A stretch of DNA of 64,000 nucleotides from Entrophospora sp. SA101 (Eukaryota > Glomeromycota > Glomeromycetes > Entrophosporales > Entrophosporaceae): the NCBI GenBank assembly GCA_958430865.1, contig CAUDNR010004256.1, positions 57,546-121,545 on the forward strand, written 5' to 3'. The notes under the pieces were generated by a model. The model did not search any database. It had not been told where the DNA came from and worked only from the letters and a program-made list of their open reading frames with translations. A program made the translations under genes and the position numbers. How positions within the stretch are numbered: position 1 is the first letter of the stretch; each line of letters starts with the position of its first letter. This document shows, piece after piece, positions 12,001 to 24,156 of the stretch.

Positions 12001-15000
12001 ATATTATAAATAATATTTTTTTATTAAGAAAAAAAAGTGAGATTATCAAAAATCAATCAATAACAGAAAAACAAAAAATTAAACTTTGATAATAATGACG
12101 TGACGTGATATTTATTATAACCGAGTTTTTTATAACCATACCACCAATTTGACATGTGATTGTCAGTTTTTCTATATTTAATTTTTTTAAATTTTACTTT
12201 ATTGTATCACACGGGCGAGTATAAATAACGTAACATAATTAATAATTAATACAACATTTAATATATTATTATTATATAATAAAATTTAGATTTGTTTATT
12301 TGCATACACAAAGGATGAAGCGTGGATTTATTCTATTGTAATTAGTGATTGGCTAAATGAGATCTACTCATACTAACAGTATAAGTATAAATTCCTAAAT
12401 TCAATCACACAATACTCATTCATGTACATACTGTGTGCATTGATTTGTTAATCTATCTCCAAGTGTTAATTCATTTATTACTCGTACTTTTTAAAGTGAA
12501 TTATTCAAAATACTTTATTTTAAACAATAAAAATCAATATACATACATAATTAACAAAAATTATTTTCATTTTCTTGTGACTCTAAAAGACCCTTGTTTC
12601 AGCTTCATAACCGTTAAACAAAAAAGTTTTTTGTTTGCTTGTTTTTAAATTACAAGAGAATCATAGAAAAATGTGCTTCCAAATGAGAATTGGTTAGCTA
12701 ACCGCTTTCTTTCGAATAGAGTTCATCTTCTTAACCTTCTTTTTGTCGATTTTCTAAAATATATATAAAAGCTATTTACTTACCAACGTTGATGTTTGTT
12801 TGATCAAATGTTTTTAAATTTTTGATCGTCGTCTAGAAAGATTATTTCTGGGCCTAATCTAATTTGACTTCTATTCAAAATGTACGTGACCGTAACCATG
12901 GGAAATAAAGAGCACAAAACTATCTATCTACACTAATAGTTTATTGTCGTCTTTTTCCTCTAGTAGCCATTATTTTTATTTGGACATGTCAAGATGGGAG
13001 TTTTTTTCGTCGCTCATTATTATATTCAAAAACATTATTTTATGGTAATGGATGGCATTGAATTGCTATTTATATCTAGTTTTTTTTATAACTGGTGTAA
13101 AGTATATCGTGCATAGGTATCGAATTAATAATTCACGAAGCCAATACTTCAATAGTTCTTTAATTATGGTTTCTGGGGAATGTCATATGTCCTAAATCGA
13201 AATGAACAACTTACGACTCAGCAGTGCGAATTATATATATGTAGTTGATGATTCTGAATTTTCTAATGCGAGCATACATACTGACAAGCAAATAGGATCT
13301 TTTTCATATTTGAATAGATGAAAACTTTGAATTATTGGACATTGAACTGGAAGCTTATCATATTAATATCATCTAGAACCCTAACGATTGTGTGTATTTC
13401 AACCGCATTGATAAAAATATGTATACATGTACACAACTGTTTATATAATGAATGTTCGGAGATCAGTGAGTGACGACGACCTACGACTTCCAAGCTATTT
13501 AATGCAAAGCTTCGTTTTGAATTACCTTCGACTAAGGATACCGGCTGCAACTTTTGATGATGGTTGCTACCATCTTTGCGTCATATAAAAATGATTGCAA
13601 CCACCTTTACAACCATTTTGTTTCCTTTTTTGGATTGCGACATGGAACACTACCTTCGACCAAGACCAGAGTAGTGGAATTGGATTCTATATTCGTTGAA
13701 GACAATTTGAAACCTTTAGGATTTTATATTATGATTCCAAAACCTTGCATTGGAGAATTTCATACATCAATGTTACTATTAATAATATATTCTGAATTTT
13801 GCAAAAAAATATTTAATTACATCTAACGGACTCGTTTTCTTGTAGCTCTCCATTTTTGTTTGTGCATGTATCATTAGTCATGATTGCATTGTAAATTTAT
13901 ATATATATATATATATAACTGTTATATTATCACAGATTATTTAATCGAACCTTGATGTTACTGCAAATAATTGTTTCTCGTGAAGGACTAATCGATGTAA
14001 TGGATTTGAATTATATAATGAACGAATGTAATATTGTTTCCCACGCTAACTATAAATATGTTTACACTTTGTTCATTTTTGTCATCAAAATAATCGTTAT
14101 ATAAAATATTTTAGATATCAGTAATTCAGCCTATTTTTCCTTTCAGGGAATAATGATCTATATGTAATATTCTACGCTACATTAACTATTTGCTTATTTC
14201 ACGTCAATCTTCTTTACAATATACATAGAATATTTACTACTAGTTTTTCTAATGAATGTATAGTGTCATATTTGTCAGATACTCTAAAATTGTCTCTTGA
14301 TGAATGAATAAAGTCCAAAATAAAAGTTTACCATACAGAGTGTAATTATGTGAAAAAGAACCATTTTTTCTCGTCGTTGGGAAAATGAAAGACATGATTG
14401 ATCCTTAGGTCGTAGAGCTATTAAAATAATGCTACTGCTATCGACCGTCCCTTTCATTCTTTTAGATAGACCCTGGTTCACTTATTGTTGTTTTTGCCAC
14501 CGCTAATCACAATTTAATTAAGGCCAAAAAATAAACACAAAACTCTCCAAATGTAATCCTTTTTTTAGACAATGTTGTAAAAGGCTTTAGCAGTTTCTAG
14601 ATGAGAAAAGTTGCCATTACTGGTGAGAACGTCTATACGAACCTACACATCATTTGAAGTGACCTTTAATGAGAAACAAAATGCTTGAATAATAACTTAA
14701 GGAACCATGTCATTATGTGACCCAGACAGAGATGGTTTTCCGGCCTCGTCTAGCTAATGAAAAACTAGTCCTTGAACGTGAGTGGAAAGAAAAAATTGCC
14801 ATGTTTTTGGACTAACAAAAAAAAAAAGATTTCGATAATCAGTCAGTTAATAAAATTTGAGGACCTCATTTGATAGTAGTACAACCAAGATTTTGATCCC
14901 TGGAATTATATAAATATTTTGTGCATTTGTATTTATATTAATATTGATTATTTATTATATATTATTTATATACTTTGCTTTTTATTAATATGATAAGTTG

Positions 15001-15773
15001 CATACGCGTGCTCACTTTAAATTCATTGCCTAAAAAAGAAAAACAAATAATTATATTTTTTTATATTTATTTATTATTATTATTTGTTTTCTCCAATTCA
15101 TTATCATTTTTACGATAAATATTTATGTATTTATTCTTTGTAAGCAAAAATTTTTTTTCTGAGTTATAAACTAACTAATAGTAAGTATCGATTTCGCCGA
15201 TAGTAAAAATGAATGATTGGTACAAGTGAATAAATTCTCTATATAAAAAAACTATTCTCTAAATTAAGTTATTAATTAATTAATTAATTAAATTAATTAA
15301 ATTAAATTAATAAACATTCACACGGACCAAATGTAATCATTATATACGGTAAACCAATACCATACTAGTATCGCAAACTTAAAAATATCTGTGTCCAAAG
15401 CAAGGAAAATGAGGGGAAATGAAGGGAAAGTCGCGCATAAGCAAATCACGATTCGAGAGTCGGAGATCGAAATTATAATATCGTTTTTTAATCTCAACGA
15501 TAGAATAAATAAATCAACAAACAAACAAATCAGCCGTCGATTACTTAAGTAAATCGATGCTTAATTATAATTATAATTCGTTCTTTGACGTTTTTCCTCT
15601 TTAACGGAGAATCCGAACAAATCAAAAATCTTATTTTTTTCTTTTTTATTTATTATACAAAAAAAGTTTTATACAAAAAATTTAAAATAAAATTTAAAAA
15701 AGTAAAAATTATTTATTATTTTATTATTTATCTTTGTCGATCTTTTATCATTATCTTGTCTCATCGACGATAA
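8611..15773. other. 7 kb gene-poor interval (copy A)
   Basis: Between the methyltransferase and the Asn/Ser-rich gene. Contents: an (ATT)n microsatellite at about 8978-9024, T-rich tracts, the copy-A-specific segment 9534-10616, (TA)n at about 13899-13918, and an AATT-type repeat near 15271-15310 that holds the only substitution I found between copies. The open frames at 11168-11413, 12433-12648, 13332-13550, 13554-13826, 14284-14481 and 15318-15524 show no recognisable domains and no spliced continuation. I see no RNA gene. The equivalent region in copy B is 41766-47845. Confidence 0.55.
9534..10616. other. 1083-base segment present only in copy A
   Basis: Copy B runs directly from the equivalent of 9533 to that of 10617. 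The dinucleotide AT is found at both edges (9532-9533 and 10615-10616), so the junction carries only 2 bases of microhomology. The segment contains poly-A, a tandem (gaat)n-type run at about 9581-9635 and (gtt)n(gct)n at about 10410-10452. It has no terminal inverted repeats and no coding domain I recognise. It looks like a deletion from copy B rather than a transposon insertion in copy A. Confidence 0.85.
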
Positions 15774-17697
15774 TTAATAGCCTGCTTGTAATTCTGTTTG
15801 CTTTTGTGTCCATGCTGTTGTGGTCGCCGGCGCATATTTACGGATGTACGGATATGATGATGATGACGACATTTTTATCGAATCTACAAAGTTTTAAAAA
15901 AAAAATGAATTTAAAATTTTTTACCCCGAGATTTTTCAAAATAATGATATAATAATGTAAAAAAGAACTTTTTTTACCTTTAAATGATAATTGAGAAATT
16001 TTATTTTCATACCAATTTTTAACAGACTTTGCAATCAAATAATCAGTTTCACTAACAAATTTAATATGATCAACGTATTTATTATCTTCTATCATTAATC
16101 TTGCTTTTTTATTCCTACTCTTATTATTCTTTGTGTTGTTATTATATCCTTGTCTGTTATCTTCTTCTTCTTCCTCTTCTTCTTCTTCTTCATATATTTC
16201 TTCTTCTTCTTCTTCCTCCTCATCATCATCGTAATAATTATAATTGTCAAATGTTGCACCAATTACCGTCAACAATTTATTTCCATGTTTTTTAATTGCA
16301 TAAGCTTTATAATCTTCAACTAATCCATTATAATATTCTGTCAAATCTTCTTCTTCTTCGTTATTATCCTCACCCTCATCCATATTCATTTCCACTTCGT
16401 CATCTTCTCCTTCACTTACCATCGTCTTTCTCTTTCTCGCGTTCTTATTCATCATGCTCTTTCTTATCTTTCTACTACGACTACTATTGCTACTACCAAC
16501 TTGTGGTTTCACTAATATTATAATAAACACGCCACATTCTGACGCTAATAAAAATACACCTTTCTCATTATACAATCCCAACAAATCATCATCCATCAAG
16601 TTCCAATGGAAGTCGTATAAATATTTGAATCCAACCAGACAATTCTCTATAACATTTAAAAAAATCCCACCATTTCCATCAAAACCGCCACCATAATAGT
16701 TACTACTAGCACTGGCAATGGTCGTTGAAATAATCATCCAAGAATTTCTTTGCCACCTATCCACTTTACATAGATAATCTATAAACGGTGAATACCATGT
16801 CTTTGATATTTTTAGTAGAATATGGTCAATTATATAGGCTTGATCATTTAAATTCCATTCAAAAACAATATTGCTAGTTGTCCATCCAAAATTACCTGTA
16901 ATACATGGCAGTAGATGTTTGCTATTATTATTATTATTATTACTACTATTACTACTACTACCACCAGCATTATTATTATTACTATTATTATTACTACTAC
17001 TACTACTATTATTATTATTACTATTAGCTGGTTCTCTTGATTTTTTGTATCTGTTATTATTCAAAGCTGAACCAACAAGAATTGAATTTGACGCTAAAGA
17101 CATTGATGATCCTTGTTTACTAATAATATCTTCAATCTGTGCTTGATATGATATGACAATGGAGCTAACACTATTATTATTTTTATTATTATTATTATTA
17201 TTATGATTATTATTATTACTATCGCTATTACTATTATTATTATTATTATTACTACTACTATTATTATTACTAGTATTACTATTATTTACAATTTCGTCAT
17301 GATTACTATTTTCAATTGTCGCAGATTTACTACGTTGACTCTATTCCAAGATTATTTATTGTTTTAAAAAAAAACAAATAATTAGTGTTAACATTAATTA
17401 ATTCTAATAAAGGACAACACTAACAATAAACAATAATAAAGTTATTTCTACCTTGTAATTGTCAAGAAGATTCTTCCATTTAGTAAAAGCTTGAATATTG
17501 TTAACATTATGATTCAAGTTGCAAAGATAATCTGAAGCTCTATTCCACAAGTCCGCGTCCGGCTTAGATCCACCCCGTGTACTTTTCAACTGACTTAGCT
17601 CATCTTTGTTTTCACGTAAAAAATCTAATAAGGCGAGTGTAGCACCTTCACCCCATTTTATGCGTTGTTTTCTACTATTAGCGTCACTACTAGTCAT
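15774..17697 (-). CDS. Trihelix/SANT-like DNA-binding domain fused to Asn/Ser-rich and Glu-rich protein (copy A form)
   Basis: Three minus-strand exons join in phase: 17697-17452, 17340-15978 and 15883-15774, 572 residues, starting at an ATG at 17697. Residues about 9-82 look like a trihelix/SANT-like DNA-binding domain: KWGEGATLALLDFLRE, then DLWNRASDYL, ending KWKNLLDNYK, with the spaced tryptophans of that fold. Exon 2 opens with long Asn and Ser runs, then a globular segment of ~150 residues starting KHLLPCITGNFGW that I do not recognise. A basic stretch, acidic Glu/Asp runs and a basic patch follow. A nuclear role is an inference from the N-terminus only. The part below 16957 is identical to the gene at 47846-49358, whose N-terminus is entirely different; the switch lies inside the Asn/Ser repeat. 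Confidence 0.72.
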
Positions 17698-18788
17698 TAT
17701 TTGTTTTATTATTTATAAAAGTGAATGAATAAAAATAATTCCAATATCCTAAATAAAAATGTATACATTGTTTACATAATGAACAGAAGGGTCCCCAGAT
17801 TAATATACATACATGTGAAATAAGTAATCACATTATTTACACACCTTCTGAAATTACTGTTGCTATTACTATTTATTACCTACAATTTACTATTATTACT
17901 ACGTCCAAAAAGTCAATTTCATTTTAATTGGAAAAGTTAAAATTAATGTTTGCGGAAAGGCCAACGTATCGGAATTTATGGCTATTACTTACATTATTAT
18001 CAAATGATGCATGCAGACGTTACAATTAATTAATTGATTTGATTAATTATTACTTCACTTCATAGTCCAGTGTCGATGAATGATTCGTTTCCGTGCATTG
18101 TACTAACTTTAAATGGAAAGCATGTGCCTGAATTTGCAACAGCGATTCAATAAACGCATTTTTCTGCTACATCGTTTAATCGATCGTTCCGAATAAAAAT
18201 ATATTTATTGCTTTATCAAGAAATCAATAATAATTTACCTTCATAACTACTTAATAAATTTATTCCACGCGCAGAACTTGGAGTATTTCGTGTTAATTAA
18301 ATAATAAACCTTGCTTTGGTAATGAGAATTACTTTTGAGATTTAAATGTTCTCACAACATCTCAAATAAGAGATATCGTGTTTTAATCGCAGCACTATTA
18401 ATAAATAAGCCAATATATAGCGATAATAGTTTGGGTAAACTTGGTGGTCATTGCTTTAAAGTAATGGTACGGTAGGATATTTTTTATTGAAAAAAGTTCT
18501 ATTTTTTTTTTATTTTTATGAATTTATGGATTTGTAAGTTAAAATACAATTTGAGAAAATATAAATATATCCAGATGCATATCTAGATAATATAAATACT
18601 TATTACTCATTATTAAATAAACGTAAGCCTTATAAAATAAGTTAGTAAATAAGTTGATGAAGGCTGAACTTTTAATGATTGCTTTGTCAGGAAGTTGAAT
18701 TAATAATTAACGCGACTCTATAATCATGCATAAATAATATATTAGCAATGGTCATTATTTTTTTTTAATGATTTTTATATGAAATTAA
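17698..18788. other. Intergenic, no gene seen
   Basis: AT-rich sequence between the two minus-strand genes. It lacks long open frames, structured RNA or terminal inverted repeats that I can recognise. It contains the presumed promoter of the 17697 gene and the 3' flank of the ArfGAP gene. Confidence 0.5.
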
Positions 18789-20650
18789 TTAAATGAGAAA
18801 TTTTCCAACCTGAATGTCTGAAATGTAATCTTTTAATTTTTCACTGCCTCTTTCAACAACTGTTTTTATCGTCTCGTAATCAGTTGATGCCTGACCAATG
18901 AACCTTCTTGCAAAATCACGAGCATTGACTTCTATTCCATTTAAATCTAAACTTTCGCTTGACCTTTCTTCATCATCCTCTCGTCCAAAATATTGGCTTG
19001 AAGAAATTGACGTCGCTCCCTCAAACAACTTCAGACGATCAGACGAAGCAGATAATGATTCTGGATCATAGTGATTCCGTCCAAAATATTGATCTGAGGA
19101 AATTGATTTTTGATTTCCAAATTTTTGTCGTGCATAATCACCATCGGTTGATTTATTGTAATCTACAAGTTGAAAAATAAATCAAATAAATATGCATATT
19201 GTGTGTATATATATATGTGTGTGTGTATATGTAAATAAACAATAAATAAAATGCTCAATACGACACTAAATATACTAATAATTACAATTACCAACCATCT
19301 TGACTTTGTTCATTGTAATTATTAGAACTTGAGGAGCCAAAACCAACATATCGAGGCGTGACGGATTCTTCGACATTTTTTTTATTTTGAGTTGAAACAG
19401 TTCCAAACCCTAACTTTGTTAACCCCATTCCGAGTCTTTCCATATCATCACTTGGTCTACTAGAATTTTGTGATGTCGGTGATTGAGCTTCATCGTTATA
19501 CATTAGCCGAGAACTATAAGACCATTTATCTTCTGATTTAGTTGAATTTATCTCCTCTTCATAATTTGAAGATTGGGCCAACTGAGCTGCCAGTTCCTCT
19601 TCTTCTTTAGCCTTTCGTGCTGCCTGTTCAATGTCAATCTTTTCCACCTTCACTGCTCCTAAACCCATTTTTGATTTCTTGGGTCCTTTTCCTCTGGAAG
19701 TGATACTGGATTTTTGTGGGCTGGACGTTGTTGTTTTTATTACAACGCTACTGCTACTACTACTGCTGCTTCCATTGGAACTTGTGGATACTTTGACGGC
19801 AGGTACAACGGTTGACTTGACGCTAGTAATTATCTTTTCTTCTTTAACAGCTTTTTCTTTTTCAGGAATTAAAAATAAATCTTCATTTTTTTTTGAAGTT
19901 GATGATTGTAGTTCCTCCTGATTATTATCAATGGTAAATTCAGAATTTCTTTTTTTTTTTTTTTTTATCGGGCGAATTTAAAGTTAGATATGTATATATA
20001 TATATATTTATTAAGCAATCTGGTATTTTTTTTTGGGAAGAAATTATTGAATAAAAAACAAAAAATGATAATTACTTTCGTTCATCTTCTTTAGCTCTTT
20101 TGATTAATTCATCTTTATATTTTAATGCTACTTTGGAGGTATACTTGAGATTTATATCTTTATTCTTGAACGAAGCTCCACTACCATGTTTAGCAAAATA
20201 TTCTGATGCAGCTGTATTACCACCTATCTTCATAATTCTTAATTGATCCCATGTCCAAGAATCTAAAGATATTGATCTATGTCAAATAAATTTAAATTAA
20301 CAAATAAATATTGATGTTGATATAATTGTTCAACAAGTTAAAATAACATATATGATTTTTCCTTTAATACCTTACAAAACTAATGTGAACACCAAGATTT
20401 CTGTGTACCGAAGAACAATTTAAACAAAGATAAATACCAAATGTAACACTTGACCAGGATGGACTATTGGCCTGGCAATCAAAGCACATCTAATGGAATG
20501 CAACACATATATATTCATTTATTTATTTTATAAATTATATAATTCCAATTTTATAAAATTAAATCGTTTTTTGTTCTTTACCTTATTTGCTCTTTGAGCT
20601 GTTAGTTTTTTAAATATCTCATCGATTTGGGCCTTTGTTGGTTCTGACAT
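18789..20650 (-). CDS. GLO3: ADP-ribosylation factor GTPase-activating protein, ArfGAP2/3 (Glo3) type
   Basis: Stimulates GTP hydrolysis on Arf1 during COPI vesicle formation and retrograde Golgi-ER transport. Five exons on the minus strand (20650-20582, 20489-20371, 20276-20076, 19948-19296, 19162-18789) join in phase to about 471 residues. The ArfGAP zinc finger is complete: Cys25-x2-Cys28-x16-Cys45-x2-Cys48, followed by SSVHRNLG with the catalytic Arg at about 53, and [10 protein letters not shown]. The middle is Lys/Ser-rich with GLGAVKVEK. Two C-terminal ISSxQYFG motifs (about residues 368-375 and 400-407) are diagnostic of the Glo3/ArfGAP2/3 subgroup. The last residues depend on reading through CAG-GTTGGA; a further small exon is possible. 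It shares a 204-base divergent intergenic region with CSTF2. Confidence 0.93.
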
Positions 20651-20854
20651 CTTGGTTATATCAAGTTTAGAAATGAAATCTACAACTAAAAATATAATTC
20701 GTGAATCTTATTAAACGACTAAATTAGGAAATGTCAATGCCCATGTGACAAGCTCGGCGGTATAGGGAAGATCTTTTACTGGCCGGGCGGGATCTTTAAA
20801 AAAACATATAATCACCTCTTAAATATTAATTTTCTATATAAAAAAAATTTTAAT
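20651..20854. promoter_or_regulatory. Shared divergent promoter region GLO3 / CSTF2
   Basis: Only 204 bases separate the start codons of the minus-strand ArfGAP gene and the plus-strand CstF-64 gene. The middle is locally GC-rich (ctggccgggcggg at about 20779-20791) within AT-rich DNA. Both promoters and both 5' untranslated regions must fit here, so a bidirectional promoter is likely. No specific factor site is recognised. Confidence 0.5.
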
Positions 20855-22729
20855 ATGAACTCGACAAGAAATCTCAGCGTAATTTTTGGCAAGCAATTTT
20901 TTATTAAATATTGAAATATATTAATATTAATCATTGGTTAGCCAATCTTTTACGTCAACAGTTGTTAAATACGTAATTTTTGTTTCTACTCAAAGTTGGA
21001 AATATACCGTATGATCTTACAGAGGAACAGATAACCGAAGTATTCAAAGAAGTAGGGCCCATAGTATCTTTTCGGTAGGCCAAATAATAATTTTTTTTAC
21101 GCGTTAAAATTATAATTTTGCTTGTTTTGGTATTTTAATCGATAATAAACCGATTGTTTAAAAAAATTTAAAAAAGTCTTGTTTTTGACAAAGAGAATGG
21201 AAGACCGCGTGGATATGGATTTTGTGAATATTACGGTAGGTGGACATTCAGATCTAATAAGTAACTCCTTTTCAAAAAAAGATTTCCGACTAATTCAACG
21301 TCAACATCATAAAAATGAAAAAGACCCAGAGACAGCAGAAAGTGCAGTAAGAAATTTAAACAACGTTGAAATTGGAGGGCGTCAACTGAAAGTCGATTAT
21401 GCTGATAATGATCTGCCAACTACATCCTCCAATTCAGCAAACAATTCCTCACGTCAAAATGATAGGTCAAATTCAGAAAGACATCAACAACTGCAACAAC
21501 AACAACATCAACATCAACAACTACAACAACATTACCAACAACATCAACACCGTCACCAACAACAACCACCGATATCCCGGCCTAATGCCAACATTCATCA
21601 AACACGTGCATCTCAGCAATCTAGTCTTGAAAGCATTTCACTAGCAATAAAACATTCAATGAATAAAGCTCAACTCCTCGAGATATTATCTACCATGAAG
21701 GTTCAAACCATTCCTTTTTCCATTGAGAAGCTTTTTCAATATAAATTCACTTAATCAATTGTTTTTTCACAAACATCGTTCATTAGTTGTATATACAAAC
21801 TGATGCAAATCAAGCTCGTTCATTATTGTCACAAAATCCTCAACTTTGCTATGCATTATTTTTGATAATGTTAGATCAGAATATTGTCGATCAAAATATA
21901 TTGGCAGTATGTTGTTAATAATAATAATAATAGATGGAGTTTATCGAAATAATTACTAATCATTATGTTAATTTTAGAGTATAATACATCAAAGCGCTTC
22001 ACAAGGTCAACCTATGCCTCAATCAGTCCTATCCAATTATGGTCCTCAGTCTATTCCCAAGATTCCATCACCATCAATTCCTCATCAACATCAATCGATC
22101 TCGTTCGCCCCAATTCCTCAACAATCACATATGCAACAGCCTTCATCTATTCGGCAATCTTCGCCTATTCAACAACCACGAATGCATCTGCCCCCAATGC
22201 AACAAGCTATCAGTATGCCGGCAATAAATGCTGGAATGGTTAATCATTCACAGGCTGTTGCTAATTTAACAGCAGGAAATATGAGTAAGCTATTTATATA
22301 TCTTCAGTGCGATTGATGAATGACAAAGATATTTGTAGTGCTTAATCACTTACCTTCTTTTTCAATAAAGATCATTTGCAAATGCAGGAAGCTCAAAAAT
22401 CTGTTAGTATAAAATATAAACCAGTTATTATTTATTTATTATATATATTTATCTGTTATAAATGTGCGTATAAATATATACGGTATTATTTATAAATTTA
22501 CATGTACATTATTTAATCCAATAGTTATTATTACAAGTCCTAAATCTACCTCAAGCACAAATTGATATGTTACCACCAGACCAACGTAATCATCTATTGG
22601 CTTTGGTGAGTTTGATATACTTTTCTAGATTTTAATTAATTCATTTTCTTCCCGCGTTAAAAAAATTTTTTTTAAAAAATAATTGATAAATAGAAACAAC
22701 AACTTTTAATCCAGACTAGACCAACGTAA
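20855..22729 (+). CDS. CSTF2: Cleavage stimulation factor subunit 2 (CstF-64 / Rna15)
   Basis: Binds the U/GU-rich downstream element of pre-mRNA and directs 3'-end cleavage and polyadenylation. Nine exons: 20855-20888, 20996-21074, 21177-21235, 21324-21700, 21787-21906, 21978-22284, 22371-22402, 22525-22605, 22694-22729; 374 residues. The N-terminal RRM has RNP2 (VIFVGN) and RNP1 (RGYGFCEY, about 49-56). A Gln/His-rich linker follows, then the CSTF hinge ([17 protein letters not shown]), a Pro/Gln-rich stretch, and the C-terminal Pcf11-binding helical domain ([20 protein letters not shown]). The first intron has a GC-AG border (donor GCAAGC at 20889), needed to join [11 protein letters not shown] to VGNIPY. 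The many trinucleotide repeats give shadow frames that are not genes. Confidence 0.94.
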
Positions 22730-22940
22730 GTTAAATCAGAAAGCATATAAATATTTTATTTAAAACGACATTTAATTAATCATTACCATTATTATTGCCA
22801 TTATTAAATTATACTGTAAAGATTTCTTGTGAACTCTTAATATTAATATTAAAAGATTGTCAGATGTGTGCAGATCATTTTATGTAAACCAAAATAAAAA
22901 AATTTTTTCTTACACGATATTGATATTATAAATTTTACAA

Positions 22941-23303
22941 ATGACTAAGCGTTCAAAAAAAATCCATGAAAGACATGAGGAAAATGATAATAATAATAAA
23001 AAGAGACAAAAAATTAAAGATGATGATTCTGATGAGACAGATAATGATGATGAATTCAATGAATCGAATATAATCGATAGTAAAAACGAAGTTCCTGAAA
23101 TTAAATACAATGGTTAGACTGAAATGTCAAAATTTAAATTTGTTTGAATAGGGTTTATAACTTATTTATCTTGTTGCTGTTATGTTATTATTTATAAGAT
23201 ATAGAAAGTGTAAAAGATCAAGAAATCGCTCATGATTTTGAATCGTTGGACATTTCTGAGCCAACAAAAAAAGCAATTCAAGAAATGGGTTTTACAAAAA
23301 TGA
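22941..23303 (+). CDS. HAS1: Has1/DDX18-type DEAD-box RNA helicase, 5' part only (cut by assembly gap)
   Basis: Exons 22941-23112 and 23199 to the gap at 23304 encode about 92 residues: a Lys-rich and Asp-rich N-terminus (KRSKKIHERHEE, then DDDSDETDNDDE), followed by DFESLDISEPTKKAIQEMGF, the Q-motif lead-in typical of Has1/DDX18 nucleolar helicases needed for 40S/60S ribosome biogenesis. The helicase core (motifs I-VI, ~400 residues) should follow, but the sequence enters ten N. Right of the gap there is no helicase sequence in any frame, so the gap is much larger than 10 bases or the join is wrong. The start ATG lies 211 bases after the CSTF2 stop. Confidence 0.85.
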
Positions 23304-23313
23304 NNNNNNNNNN
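23304..23313. other. Assembly gap (10 N)
   Basis: Ten ambiguous bases interrupt the helicase gene. The round number suggests a placeholder of unknown true length. Confidence 0.99.
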
Positions 23314-24156
23314 TGGCAAACATTTTTAATTAATAAAAAAAGGGGCCAATATTTAAATCCGTTGTAACAAGAAATCCGCTGTGGCGAGGTCCGCTGTGAC
23401 GAGGTTTGACTGTACTTGTTTTTTTTTAATAGGCATTAAAAAGAGAAATATAATGTGTAGGTTGTGATTTCTGGGCACACCGGACATACTTCGTTCATAA
23501 GTGAGATGTTATGATTGTTTATTTAATATATATATGATAAATATAAAGTTAAAAAATTGATAAGAGTATAGGAAAATATACATATATATAGATGAAATTC
23601 TTAGAGCAGTGCATAATAACAAAATCATATGCGGTTCTTAGTATAAGATCAATAAAAACCGCAGCATTGCCTATTCCAAGTCTTTCAAAGGATACAGATT
23701 TCTCAAAAGTTCGGCTCTCAACGCTTCGTTAGGAAGAATGGAACTGAATTCTAATGTAATAACCAAATCTTTAATTCATAAAATATAAATTTAAATAAAC
23801 ATAATAATAAATCCTTAGTTCTTCTAAAAGCCTTAATTGAAACATTATTATTTAATTTTTATTGAATTTGCTTTATAATTTTTTTTTAGTGTCTTTTCTT
23901 CTTGTTCAGTAATATCTATAAAATAATAATATAACATCATATACCATATATTTAATAAAACAATAAATGACTTTTTATTATTTTTTTGTATAAAAAGTAT
24001 AATGCTTCCTCTTCAATATAGCTAAAAAATTATTTGAATAAATCTATAATATGCCATATTTTATTTTTTGTATAAAAATATAAAGCTTTTTCTTCAATAT
24101 ATTTGTACTTACTGTATAGCTCACTATAAAAATTACATTAAAGTCTATTCTTAATT
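23314..24156. other. Intergenic, transposon terminus, no gene seen
   Basis: Right of the gap. It begins with the right end of a small DNA element: tandem ccgctgtg(g/a)cgaggt units, then the terminus cgaggtttgactgta at 23400-23414. The remainder is AT-rich with no open frame of note. Confidence 0.5.
23400..23414. repeat. Tc1/mariner/pogo-like terminal sequence (right end)
   Basis: Reads cgaggtttgactgta; its reverse complement TACAGTCAAACCTCG is a common TIR type (TA target site followed by CAGT) in the Tc1/mariner/pogo superfamily. The same terminus occurs at 28320-28334 and 54249-54263 next to different internal sequences. The left end would lie in or beyond the gap. Confidence 0.55.

Larger units (their letters stand above)
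1..16957. repeat. Copy A of a ~16-17 kb direct duplication
   Basis: Base 1 matches base 33156 and the match runs with a constant offset (33155) to about 9533, then with offset 32072 from 10617 to 16957, where the sequences separate inside an (ACT/ATT)n tract. Every open reading frame compared between the copies has an identical translation, and the constant offset shows no other net indel. By eye I found one substitution (15292 A versus 47364 T). The left edge of the window lies inside the repeat, so its true left boundary is unknown. It may be a very recent segmental duplication, two haplotypes placed in one scaffold, or a mis-join. Confidence 0.97.

Noticed and set aside
13332..13826. Pair of divergent frames (72 and 90 codons)
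   Set aside because: No recognisable domains, no splice extension, and no support beyond openness in AT-rich DNA.
16101..17146. Plus-strand Leu/Ser/Tyr-rich open frames opposite the Asn/Ser/Glu-rich gene
   Set aside because: They are antisense readings of AAT/AGT/GAA codon repeats of the minus-strand gene; the same shadows appear at 48173-48768.
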